A stretch of 44,132 nucleotides of DNA from the NCBI GenBank assembly GCA_024279115.1, contig JAJRRW010000030.1, positions 1 through 44,132 of the forward strand, in the 5' to 3' direction. This DNA comes from Alphaproteobacteria bacterium (GTDB lineage Bacteria; Pseudomonadota; Alphaproteobacteria; Rhizobiales; JAKIUO01). The stretch's first letter is position 1, and every line of letters starts with the position of its first letter. Both the position numbers and the translations under genes were made by a program. Below the pieces are notes generated by a model, which saw nothing but the letters and a program-made list of their open reading frames with translations, was not told where the DNA came from and did not search any database. This document shows positions 16,924 to 25,434 of the stretch, in pieces.

Positions 16924-17081
16924 GTGTCGCAGTTTAAAATAGTTCGCTTCCCGGGCTTGAACCGGGATCCAGTGGCAAACAGGCAAAATCTCTATGTATG
17001 AGCCCCTTTGCCCCGGCTCGGCACAAAACCGCACCCGCGTTTTTGCTGGTCCGGGGAGCTTTAATATTCAAAATGAGACAC
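16924..17081. mobile_element. Possible small inverted-repeat element with GGGCTTG palindrome
   Basis: The ends GTGTCGCAGTTTAAAA (16924-16939) and the reverse complement of 17066-17081 match at 12 of 16 bases. Inside is the hairpin TCCCGG-GCTTGAA-CCGGGA (16949-16967). A near-identical hairpin (CGCTTCCCGGGCTTG..CCGGGATCCAG) is found in another element at 27782-27809, so it is a dispersed repeat. The 321-base gap between mscS and mucR holds no gene. Confidence 0.45.
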
Positions 17082-17155
17082 GACCCCAATTTTACCAAAC
17101 TGGCCTGAGCCAATAGAATTTGCTGCTGTCGTTAAAGTTTGGTGGTGCCAACAAA

Positions 17156-17192
17156 AAACCGCTCCTGGCAGCCATTGTGCCAAAAGCGGTTT
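17156..17192 (-). terminator. Terminator of the mucR gene
   Basis: On the minus strand an ACCGCT/AGCGGT stem (17158-17163 with 17185-17190) is extended by an inner TGGCA/TGCCA pair (17166-17170 with 17177-17181). It is followed by a run of T (A's at 17153-17158 on the plus strand). It lies 25 bases past the stop of the MucR-like gene. Confidence 0.7.
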
Positions 17193-17216
17193 ATGAATTA
17201 GTCTATCGACAAGAGC

Positions 17217-17621
17217 CTAGCGCTTGTGACCCAGTTTCATCTTCTTGGCCAGTGAGCGACGCTTTTCCGAATAGTTAGGGGCAACCATTGGATAGTCATG
17301 CGGCAACGACCATTTTTCACGATATTCTTCTGGAGACATATCATAATGGGTTTTCAAATGCCGCTTCAATGATTTGAACTTTTGGCCATCTTCCAGGCAG
17401 ATGAGATAATCTGGCTGAATGGATTTTTTGATCGATACGGCTGGCTTATATTCCTCTTGTGGAGGCGTACTGGCTTTTACCGCAGCGGTGTTGAGAGCTT
17501 CATAAACTTCGCTAATGATGTGCGGCAGTTCAGCAGCTCCAACTGTATTGTGTGAGACATAAGCAGCAACGACGTCTGCTGCCAGATGTACCAACTCTGT
17601 CTGTTCCTGGTATTCTTCCAT
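17217..17621 (-). CDS. MucR/Ros family zinc-finger transcriptional regulator
   Basis: This 134-residue protein has the family's conserved C-terminal block: YLICLEDGQKFKSLKRHLKTHY, DMSPEEYREKW, and DYPMVAPNYSEKRRSLAKKMKLG. The finger has one clear Cys followed by a His pair, the EDG variant common in MucR. The helical N-terminus mediates oligomerisation. MucR proteins bind A+T-rich DNA with little sequence specificity and act as H-NS-like silencers of exopolysaccharide, motility and virulence genes. It is the most informative taxonomic marker here. A very A+T-rich upstream region of the kind MucR binds lies to the right, so autoregulation is likely. Confidence 0.95.
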   Translation of the reverse strand: MEEYQEQTELVHLAADVVAAYVSHNTVGAAELPHIISEVYEALNTAAVKASTPPQEEYKPAVSIKKSIQPDYLICLEDGQKFKSLKRHLKTHYDMSPEEYREKWSLPHDYPMVAPNYSEKRRSLAKKMKLGHKR

Positions 17622-18380
17622 TTTTACTCTGCTTTCTTATTCATCAGATGTCCCCGAAGTCAGTCATTATTATTTATGAAACTGACTGATCCCGTTGAAC
17701 CGAAACTGTCACACTATAGTCTTTGTCAACATTTTTACGCGTTATATAACAAAAACCAACCAGATACTCATAGACTTTCTTTTATTCATAACGAAACAAA
17801 TCGAACGGGCTGCATATAATTACACAATATAAAATATCAAATCAATAGATACTATCACTAGACTTGATATTTTATCCACAACTACCTGTGCCCGCCGGTT
17901 TCATACGGTTACTGCCTGAAAATATAAAGTGGAAACTTTCATTCCTGCGATTCCATATCAAATATCAGCAAATGCGAATTTTAAGTAAGTGACATAAATC
18001 GGCATCAAAAATCAATGTATTAAAACACTGTTCTGGCCCTTTATGATGCGACATATCGACCAAAACTGTCATCTAGTACGAGAAGTTCATAAAAAGAGCC
18101 GTGTTAGTAAGAGCTTTTGGTGGTTTGTGCTTGGTTGTATTTGAATATGACTGTGGTCATTACCCGGTCTGCAACCCATGGGTTGCTTCTGTCTCTATGG
18201 AAATAAGCCCTGGCGGCAAACAACAACGGACCATCTGCGCATGAGACTTGTTTTTTGATTGAAACTGGTTGCAAATCAGGCTCATCTGCCATGACCAACC
18301 CTGTTAAAAACCACATTCAGGCCATAGACCAACGCGAACCATCCTTGCCAGACAACCCCAACAGATTTCGAGAGCCCGAC
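17622..18380. promoter_or_regulatory. A+T-rich intergenic region between mucR and ptrB
   Basis: About 760 bases without a convincing gene. The left 400 bases are strongly A+T-rich with several runs resembling MucR-bound DNA. A perfect 16-bp palindrome GCAACCCATGGGTTGC lies at 18171-18186 and could be an operator or an RNA hairpin. The oligopeptidase frame extends back to 18255 and offers an ATG at 18291, so part of the right end could be coding if an earlier start is used. Confidence 0.45.
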
Positions 18381-20471
18381 ATGACCACCCCCGCCAATAC
18401 GCCGCCGATTGCCCCCAAACATCGCGAAACCACCACCGTTCATGGCCATCAACTCAGCGATGACTATGGCTGGTTGCGCGCTGACAATTGGCAAGATGTG
18501 CTCAAAGACCCGTCCGTTCTGGCCAGCAATATCCGCACCCATCTGGAAGCTGAAAACGCCTATTCCAGTTCGGTCATGGCTACCACCCAAACCCTGCAAG
18601 AAACCCTTTATGAAGAAATGAAAGGGCGGATCAAGGAAGATGACAGCTCCGTCCCCAGCCCCGATGGTCCTTTTCACTATTATTCGCGGGTCATTGAGGG
18701 CGAGCAATATCCGCTTTTTTGCCGACGACCGGTGAACGGCGGTGACGAACAAATCTATCTGGATGGCAATAAACAAGCCCTCGGCCACGCCTTTCATCAG
18801 ATCCATGCCGTCTCGCACAGTCCCGACCACAAGCTCCTTGCCTGGTCCCACGATACCCAGGGCTCTGGCTATTGCACGCTGGTGATCGAGGAAATAGACA
18901 CCGGCAAACACCTGGATACAAAGATCGAGAACACTGGCGGCGGTATCTTCTGGTCCAGCGATACCAACTATCTGTTTTATGCCAAATATGACGATCACAA
19001 CCGTATCCGCTGGATATACCGCCACAAGCTGGGTACAAAGACCAGTGAAGATGTGATGATTTATGAAGAGCCTGATACCGGCTTTTTTCTGGGGCTGGGG
19101 GAAACCCAGAGCGGGCGCTACATCTTGATTGATGCCCATGATCACGAGACCCACGAAGTGCGGTTGATCGATGCGCAAACCCCGCTTGATCCCCCAAAAC
19201 TCATCGCCGTTCGCGAAAAAGAGCATGAATATTCGCTGGAACATGACCAAAGCAATAATCGCTTGATCATCCACACCAATTGCCAGGGCGCCCAGGATTT
19301 CAAAATCATGGAAGCGCCCCTTGACGATCCGCGCCGTGAAAACTGGCGCGATATCGTCCCCCACCAGCAAGGCCGCCTGATTCTCGACGTGATCGCCCTC
19401 AAACGCCACCTGATCCGCCTTGAACGCGAAAATGCCCTGCCGCGCATTGTCATCACAGCGCTCGACACTGGCGAAGAACACACGATTGAATTTGAGGAAG
19501 AGGCCTATAGCCTTGGCGTCTCGCCGGGCTATGAATATGACACAGATCTGATCCGCTTCACCTATTCCTCCCCCACGACCCCGGCGCAAGTCTATGACTA
19601 TGACATGCAATCCAAACAACGCACCTTGCGCAAAACCCAAGAAGTGCCATCTGGTCATGATCCCAAGGATTATATCACGCGCCGCATCATGGCACCGGCC
19701 CGCGATGGTCAACAAATCCCCGTCACCTTGCTATACCGCGCCAGCACAAATATTGATGGCTCCGCTCCCCTGCTGCTTTATGGCTATGGTTCTTACGGCA
19801 TTTCCATCCCCGCGAACTTCTCCACGGCCCGGCTCTCTCTCGTCGATCGCGGTTTTGTCTATGCCATCGCCCATATCAGAGGCGGTGAAGAAAAGGGCCG
19901 CGCCTGGTATCTTGATGGCAAGCGCGAAAACAAGAAAAACACCTTTAATGACTTCATAGATACCGCCCGTTATTTGATTGATGAAAAATTCACCAGCAAG
20001 GGCCAGATCATCGCCCAGGGCGGGTCAGCTGGCGGCATGTTGATGGGGGTTGTCGCCAACTGGGCGGGAGAGCTGTTTGGCGGCATTATCGCCGAGGTGC
20101 CGTTTGTTGATGTGCTCAACACCATGCTCGACGACACCCTGCCCCTCACACCTCCCGAATGGTTGCAATGGGGAAACCCCATCAATAGCCGCGAGGAATA
20201 TGACTATATTGCCTCCTATTCCCCCTATGACAATGTGGAAGCCAAGGACTATCCCCCCCTGCTGGTGCTGTCTGGCATCGCAGATAGCGCGGTGACTTAC
20301 TGGGAGCCTGCCAAATGGGTGGCCAAATTGCGCGATATGAAGACCAATGAGGCGCCCTTGCTGCTCAAGCTCAATATGGAGGCTGGTCATGGCGGCGCGT
20401 CGGGGCGCTTTGATTATCTCAAGGAAATAGCCGTTGCACAGGCCTTCGCGATTGAGGTTAAAAAGCTCTAA
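18381..20471 (+). CDS. ptrB: Oligopeptidase B (protease II), S9A family
   Basis: The protein has about 696 residues from the ATG at 18381, where homologues begin (TTPANTPPIAPKHRETTTVHG). An N-terminal seven-bladed propeller gates an alpha/beta-hydrolase domain at residues 420-690. The nucleophile is the Ser in GGSAGGML near 549, the Asp is in LSGIADSAVTYWEP, and the His is in MEAGHGGASGRF. The enzyme cleaves short peptides after basic residues, in the cytoplasm. The upstream in-frame residues (18255-18380) lack similarity that I can see. It is apparently monocistronic. Confidence 0.93.
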   Translation: MTTPANTPPIAPKHRETTTVHGHQLSDDYGWLRADNWQDVLKDPSVLASNIRTHLEAENAYSSSVMATTQTLQETLYEEMKGRIKEDDSSVPSPDGPFHYYSRVIEGEQYPLFCRRPVNGGDEQIYLDGNKQALGHAFHQIHAVSHSPDHKLLAWSHDTQGSGYCTLVIEEIDTGKHLDTKIENTGGGIFWSSDTNYLFYAKYDDHNRIRWIYRHKLGTKTSEDVMIYEEPDTGFFLGLGETQSGRYILIDAHDHETHEVRLIDAQTPLDPPKLIAVREKEHEYSLEHDQSNNRLIIHTNCQGAQDFKIMEAPLDDPRRENWRDIVPHQQGRLILDVIALKRHLIRLERENALPRIVITALDTGEEHTIEFEEEAYSLGVSPGYEYDTDLIRFTYSSPTTPAQVYDYDMQSKQRTLRKTQEVPSGHDPKDYITRRIMAPARDGQQIPVTLLYRASTNIDGSAPLLLYGYGSYGISIPANFSTARLSLVDRGFVYAIAHIRGGEEKGRAWYLDGKRENKKNTFNDFIDTARYLIDEKFTSKGQIIAQGGSAGGMLMGVVANWAGELFGGIIAEVPFVDVLNTMLDDTLPLTPPEWLQWGNPINSREEYDYIASYSPYDNVEAKDYPPLLVLSGIADSAVTYWEPAKWVAKLRDMKTNEAPLLLKLNMEAGHGGASGRFDYLKEIAVAQAFAIEVKKL

Positions 20472-20630
20472 AATACGGGCAGCTAATCCTCATTATAGTA
20501 ACTATGGTGCAATTGTTTGACGACAAGCCTCTGACAAATATGTAGAATATGGCTCATTGGACAAAAATTGGATAAACGGTTGGCCATCACTGGCGTTGTC
20601 GGGGCTTAAAATTGTAAGGTTTTGGAACTC

Positions 20631-21875
20631 ATGAGTGACAAGGATTTCGTAGAAAAAGCTGCTGTGAAGGGGCTTTCTCGCAAAAAAGACCAAAAAGCCA
20701 AGTCGTCGCAAAAACCGGCGCTTCCCGAAAAAGGCAGCGCCGAAGCTGAAATCCACCGCCAGGCAGCCATGGCCGCCAATATTCGCCTGTCAGAACCTGA
20801 TCTGCCACAAAAAGGGGGAGCCGAAGCGGCCGTTCATAATATGGCTGCCAAAGGATCCGCCCCCGCGCAAGGAGCCCGCTTGGACTTCCTGGCCCTCGTG
20901 CTGCTGATCCCCCTGGCCATTGTCGGTGGGGTCTATGCCTATAGTGGCAAGATGCGAGGGGATATAAACGCCCTGATGACAGCCAGCGATGCCAATCCCG
21001 CAACGCCAAAATCCGCAACAAACGCATCCCCGGCCGCCAGTAAAAACGCCAAAACAGATGCCGCGAAAACACCCGCAGTCAAAACACCTGCAACCAAAGC
21101 AACGGCCCCCGCGAAACTGGCCACAGCACCCGCAAACGCACCGAAAACAGCCCCCAAAACAGCCACCAAGCCGCTTGCCAAACCGGCGGCAAAACCCGCC
21201 AAAGCGCGTTGGGACTATAAAAACACCAAATGGGCTGCCCTTGATCCCGCCTTTAAAACCTGCGGCAGCGGTAAAAGCCAGTCCCCCATCAATATCGTCG
21301 CTGGCGCGCCGTTGAGCGGGCCAAATTTTCAATTCAACTACGCCCCCTCAAGCGGCAAAGTCATCAATACTGGCCGCGCCATACGAATAGAGCTTACCAA
21401 AACGGCGCAAGGGCAGGCCAATCAATTGCTGGTCAATGGCAAGCCCTATGATCTGATCGAATTCCATTTCCATACCCCTGGCGAGCATGCCATCAATGGC
21501 CGCCGCGCTCCCATGGAAGTGCATCTGGTGCATAAAAACGCCCAGAACCAGATGGCATTTGTGGCCATCATGATCAATGCCGGTGGTACAAATCAACTCA
21601 TTGATCACATGCCGGTACCCGCCAATAAAGGCGACTACAGCTCAAGCGGTGGTCCCAACATCAACCCGGCATTATTGCTGCCAGACAATCGCCGCGCATT
21701 TACCTATTCGGGGTCCTTGACCACCCCCCCCTGCACGCAAAATGTCGGCTGGGTCGTTCTGCAATCCTCGCTTGGCGTTGCCCCTGCAACCCTGGCCAAA
21801 TTTCAAAAAATCATGGGTCGCAATAACCGCCCCCTGCAACCCGCAAATGGTCGTGGCATTTACGTCGCCAATTGA
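20631..21875 (+). CDS. Membrane-anchored alpha-type carbonic anhydrase
   Basis: The 414-residue protein has an unusual layout. Residues 1-83 are a charged cytoplasmic region holding two copies of a motif LPxKGxAEAxxH (31-42 and 58-69). Residues 84-104 form one membrane helix. A linker of about 85 residues is made almost only of Ala, Lys, Pro and Thr. The alpha-carbonic anhydrase domain follows from about 190 (SQSPINI, EFHFHTPGEH, MEVHLVHKN, LTTPPCTQNVGW). The three zinc histidines, the gate-keeping Thr and the Glu are all present. The proton-shuttle His of human CA II (NNGHAF) is Arg here (NTGRAI), which should slow catalysis. The catalytic domain would face the periplasm. The ATG at 20631 is preferred over an earlier TTG at 20622. 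Confidence 0.93.
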   Translation: MSDKDFVEKAAVKGLSRKKDQKAKSSQKPALPEKGSAEAEIHRQAAMAANIRLSEPDLPQKGGAEAAVHNMAAKGSAPAQGARLDFLALVLLIPLAIVGGVYAYSGKMRGDINALMTASDANPATPKSATNASPAASKNAKTDAAKTPAVKTPATKATAPAKLATAPANAPKTAPKTATKPLAKPAAKPAKARWDYKNTKWAALDPAFKTCGSGKSQSPINIVAGAPLSGPNFQFNYAPSSGKVINTGRAIRIELTKTAQGQANQLLVNGKPYDLIEFHFHTPGEHAINGRRAPMEVHLVHKNAQNQMAFVAIMINAGGTNQLIDHMPVPANKGDYSSSGGPNINPALLLPDNRRAFTYSGSLTTPPCTQNVGWVVLQSSLGVAPATLAKFQKIMGRNNRPLQPANGRGIYVAN

Positions 21876-21975
21876 CTTGTTCCAGTTCAGTTTCGCTGGC
21901 AATTGACCGAACTGACCCGAGCGGATAGAGATGGTCTTCAACGAAATATAACCCTCATTGATGACAGGCACTGAC

Positions 21976-23066
21976 ATGTCCCATAACAGCTTTGGTCACC
22001 TTTTTCGCATCACCACATGGGGGGAAAGCCATGGCCCCGCTATTGGCTGCGTGATTGATGGCTGCCCTCCCGGCATTAAACTGACAGTGCAGGACATCCA
22101 GGCCTTTCTCGACAAGCGCCGCCCCGGCCAATCGCGCCACACGACCCAGCGCCGCGAACCCGATCAGGTGAAAATCTTGTCCGGCGTGTTCGAAGATGAA
22201 GATACCGATGGCTTGCGCACCACCGGCACGCCCATTTCGCTGCTGATAGAAAATGTCGACCAGCGCTCCAAAGACTATAGCAATATCAAGGAAACTTTCC
22301 GGCCCGGCCATGCCGACTATACCTATACCAAAAAATACGGCTTGCGCGATTATCGCGGCGGCGGGCGCTCATCGGCCCGCGAAACCGCCATGCGCGTCGC
22401 CGCCGGGGCCATCGCCCGCAAGGTCATTCCAGGGCTGAAAATAACCGGCGCCCTCGTGCAGATCGGCGAGCATAAAATCAATCGTGACAATTGGGATGAT
22501 GAGCAGATCAACCAAAATGATTTCTTTTGCCCGGATGCCAAAGCCGCGCAAAACTGGGCCACCATTCTCGACAAGGTACGCAAAGATGGCTCCTCGATCG
22601 GCGCGGTCATCGAGCTGACCGCCACCGGCGTGCCCCTTGGCCTTGGCGCTCCGGTCTATGGCAAACTCGATCAGGATCTGGCCTCTGGCCTCATGAGCAT
22701 CAATGCCGTCAAAGCCGTCGAGATTGGCGCAGGTTTTGACGCCGCCATGCTGTCTGGTGAACAAAATGCCGACGAAATTCGTGCCGGAAAGACGACCAAC
22801 CAGACTTTTTGTCCAATAATGCGGGAGGCATCTTAGGCGGCATCTCCAGCGGCCAGCCGGTTATCGCTCGTTTCGCGGTCAAACCAACCTCTTCCATTCG
22901 CACCTCGCGCAAAACCATCACCCGCGACGGTTCCGAAACGGAAGTGTCCACAAAAGGCCGCCACGACCCCTGCGTTGGTATCCGCGCCGTGCCCGTGGGT
23001 GAAGCCATGATGGCGCTGGTGCTGGCCGATCACTATTTGCGGCATCGTGGGCAGGTTGGTGGTTGA
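21976..23066 (+). pseudogene. aroC: Chorismate synthase with a one-base frameshift
   Basis: Chorismate synthase converts 5-enolpyruvylshikimate-3-phosphate to chorismate using reduced FMN, the last step of the shikimate pathway. The first part ([19 protein letters not shown] through [15 protein letters not shown] and [10 protein letters not shown]) is intact to about 22787. The frame then shifts, ending at 22836 in unrelated residues. The true C-terminus continues in another frame: [41 protein letters not shown], to a TGA at 23064. Restoring one A in the run at 22788-22790 joins the two parts into one protein of normal length. Either the gene is dead or the base is a sequence error; the enzyme is essential in most free-living bacteria. 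The start at 21976 has AGG upstream. Confidence 0.9.
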
Positions 23067-23207
23067 ATGTCCTGCGCGGACAGCGCTGGGGACTAGCCCC
23101 CAGACCCCGCTATTGCGGGTGAAAAATAATTGTGAGGCAAGTATCAAGCTCGATAGGGCTGGGGGGAGGCGTATATCCCCCGCTATTTCCATTTTTTACC
23201 TACACTA

Positions 23208-23447
23208 ACCCGAATAATGGATAAGCAGAAAACTAGTCATTGCTTTACAACAGTAAATTTCTGTCTTCCCCGCGCAGGCGGGGATCCATACTCCCTGTAT
23301 TTGTAATTTGGAACGGGAGTGTGTTGGTGGATTTGTACGTGAAAATGACAGGCCTGGGGTTATGGTTCCCCGCCTTCGCGGGGATGACACTGATGTATAA
23401 CGCTAAATCAACGCGTTTTCTTTAAAGCCGGAGATATTCCTTATCCA
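23208..23447. mobile_element. MITE-like inverted-repeat element, copy 2 (inverted flanks, same core orientation)
   Basis: The left end (23208-23225) equals the right end of copy 1 at 7030-7278, and the right arm (about 23389-23447) is the reverse complement of its left arm, so the element as a whole is inverted. The 126-bp core (23263-23388), however, reads in the same direction as the core of copy 1. The right terminal repeat stops after TTATCCAT. TTTTTACCTACACTA flanks both sides (ends at 23207 on the left, begins at 23448 on the right), which suggests a 15-bp target duplication or a rearranged end. Confidence 0.8.
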
Positions 23448-23534
23448 TTTTTACCTACACTACTCATAGCACCCCAAACGGGTTCCAAGGGCTGGCCCTT
23501 GGCGCGAGCCGAGCAGGCTACCCGACCGGCGAGG

Positions 23535-24785
23535 TCATTTCTTCACGAACTCCCCCACCAGCTCCACATGGGTTGAAAATAAAAACTGATCAAACGGCGT
23601 CAGGGATTTTAGTTGATAGCCGCCATCAATCAAGATACGGGCGTCTCTTGCAAAGCTTGCCGGGCTGCACGAGATGGCGATGAGCTGGGGAATGTCTGAT
23701 TTTGCCAGCTCGGCGACTTGCGCTCTTGCCCCGGAACGGGGTGGATCGAACAAAGCCACATCATAGTCTCGCAGTTCAAGGGCGGAAAGCGGCATAATGG
23801 CGAGGTCGCGCTCCAGTATCTCAACGGGTTTCAATCTTTTGGACAATCCGATGGCCTGTTGCAAGGCTTTGAGCGCTGCCTTATCATATTCAACGGCCAG
23901 CACTTTGAAATTTCGGGCCAGTGGCAGTGAGAAAGTCCCCATACCGCTATAGAGATCAAGAGCCCGCCCTTTGGGGGCTTTGCCAGCACTGACAAGCTCC
24001 AGAATATGAGCGATCATCTTGTCTTGAATGATTTGACTGGCTTGTAAAAAACCTCCCGGCGGCGAGATGGCCTTTAGACCATCAAACGATATATAGGGCC
24101 GGTCTTTTTCGATGATCATGTCGCCAGCCACGGTCAGTCGCGCCAAAGACAGGCCGGCGCTAAGCTCCACGAGCTTGATGCGCATGCTCGCCTCAGCTGC
24201 TGGTTCGACCTTGTCAATGACCACATCCAGACCGCCCTTCGTCGATAGAACAGACAGTCGGGCAACATTCTTGCGCGACAAGAGCGGGCGCACCAGCTTG
24301 CGTAACGCGGGCAGCGCCTCGACAATATCGGGGCTTAAAACGGGACATTGATGAATATCGACAAGCTCATGGCTGGATCGCTTGAAATAGCCGATCATGA
24401 CGCTCTTTTTGGTGCGGGTGGCGCTCAAAACGGCGCGCCTGCGCATACCGATTGTGCCAGCAACAAGCGGCGAGACCTGCGTCTTCAGTCCGCGCGCCGC
24501 CAAGGTCTGGGCAAGTTGTTGCCGTTTCCAGTCCTCGTAAAGCGGGGCGCGCAAATGCTGTAGCGCGCAGCCACCACATTGCGCAAAGTGAGCACAAACG
24601 GGCTTGATGCGGTCGCTTGAAGGTTCAATAACCCTCAAGAGCTTGCCGCGCCCATCGGTGATTTCCACCGCCACACGTTCTCCCGGTAGTGCCAAAGGCA
24701 CAAATACGGGCACGCCTTCGGGACTGGTGGCAACGCCGTCGCCACCCGCCCCAAGAGATTGTATCTGTAGAATGTTTTCAGCCAT
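23535..24785 (-). CDS. TrmA/RlmC/RlmD-type RNA (uracil-5-)-methyltransferase
   Basis: This protein of about 416 residues begins with a TRAM domain (QSLGAGGDGVATSPEG, residues 5-60). The four iron-sulfur cysteines are C-x5-C-x2-C (CAHFAQCGGC, near 85) and one in HQCP. The C-terminal half is a class I methyltransferase: LDLYSGMGTFSLPLA binds S-adenosylmethionine, DPPRSGA follows, and the catalytic Cys is in ISCSPASFARD. It methylates U747 and/or U1939 of 23S rRNA or U54 of tRNA; motifs alone do not decide which. A GTG at 24800 is an alternative start; ATG 24785 matches family members better. The unknown gene at 24807-25289 lies directly upstream in the same direction. Confidence 0.92.
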   Translation of the reverse strand: MAENILQIQSLGAGGDGVATSPEGVPVFVPLALPGERVAVEITDGRGKLLRVIEPSSDRIKPVCAHFAQCGGCALQHLRAPLYEDWKRQQLAQTLAARGLKTQVSPLVAGTIGMRRRAVLSATRTKKSVMIGYFKRSSHELVDIHQCPVLSPDIVEALPALRKLVRPLLSRKNVARLSVLSTKGGLDVVIDKVEPAAEASMRIKLVELSAGLSLARLTVAGDMIIEKDRPYISFDGLKAISPPGGFLQASQIIQDKMIAHILELVSAGKAPKGRALDLYSGMGTFSLPLARNFKVLAVEYDKAALKALQQAIGLSKRLKPVEILERDLAIMPLSALELRDYDVALFDPPRSGARAQVAELAKSDIPQLIAISCSPASFARDARILIDGGYQLKSLTPFDQFLFSTHVELVGEFVKK

Positions 24786-24806
24786 CGGGGTTGATAGCAC
24801 ACCGGA

Positions 24807-25289
24807 TCAGACTTCGTATAGCTCGCTGGCAAGAAATTCCGCATGATCGATATAATGCGTGCCATCGCAGGAGAAATTAAGCCCCAGACAGCCATTCATG
24901 ACATTGATGGATCCAGAACGCAGATAGACGGTGTCGTCGCCAAAGCGCAACAGTTTGAACTTTTCCATCAGCGGCCGGATCTGCTTGCCGCCTATTTTGG
25001 CCCCATCGGGATAAGACAAGAGCGGGACGCGCTGGCGATTGTCAGCATCAAAAATCTCATCCCCGGCCAAAACCCGGTAATTATAGGGATCATCGAGCAA
25101 CCAGACGGTCACCTGACAGGTCGACATATGGATTTGCACATGAAATACCCCATAGAGCAAAAACAGCTCTTCGATCCGGTCGATCAGTTCGTCATAGCGC
25201 TGATCGAACAGGCTCGTAGCGCGGGTTTGCGAAAACACAAAGCGCCGGATCGAGGGATCGCCCTTTAGTTGCAGCAATTGCCGTGACAT
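24807..25289 (-). CDS. Conserved-looking protein of unknown function
   Basis: This is a 160-residue soluble protein without signal or membrane segment. It mixes helices (ELIDRIEELFLLYG) and strands (HVQIHMSTCQVTVWLLDD, DTVYLRSGSINVMNGC) and has three cysteines. GAGG at ideal spacing supports the ATG at 25289, and codon use resembles its neighbours, so I regard it as a real gene. No motif points to a function. It is co-directional with the RNA methyltransferase, 21 bases upstream of it, and may share its transcript. Confidence 0.78.
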   Translation of the reverse strand: MSRQLLQLKGDPSIRRFVFSQTRATSLFDQRYDELIDRIEELFLLYGVFHVQIHMSTCQVTVWLLDDPYNYRVLAGDEIFDADNRQRVPLLSYPDGAKIGGKQIRPLMEKFKLLRFGDDTVYLRSGSINVMNGCLGLNFSCDGTHYIDHAEFLASELYEV

Positions 25290-25434
25290 GTTTTGGCCTC
25301 CCTCAAAAATTGAACATTATTCATTGAGGCTCATTGTCGCAGATTCGGGTTAAAAAGTGTAGAGGCGCCAAAGCATGCCAGCCATACAGTTGATGCATGA
25401 CTGGTCCATCGTCACAAACGCTGATTACGCCGCG

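Noticed and set aside
18282-19715. 477-codon open frame on the minus strand opposite ptrB
   Set aside because: It is a codon-bias mirror of a clearly conserved gene; no RBS and no recognisable protein sequence.
22785-22812. Programmed -1 frameshift in aroC
   Set aside because: No slippery heptamer of the X-XXY-YYZ type and no obvious downstream pseudoknot; chorismate synthase is not known to use recoding.
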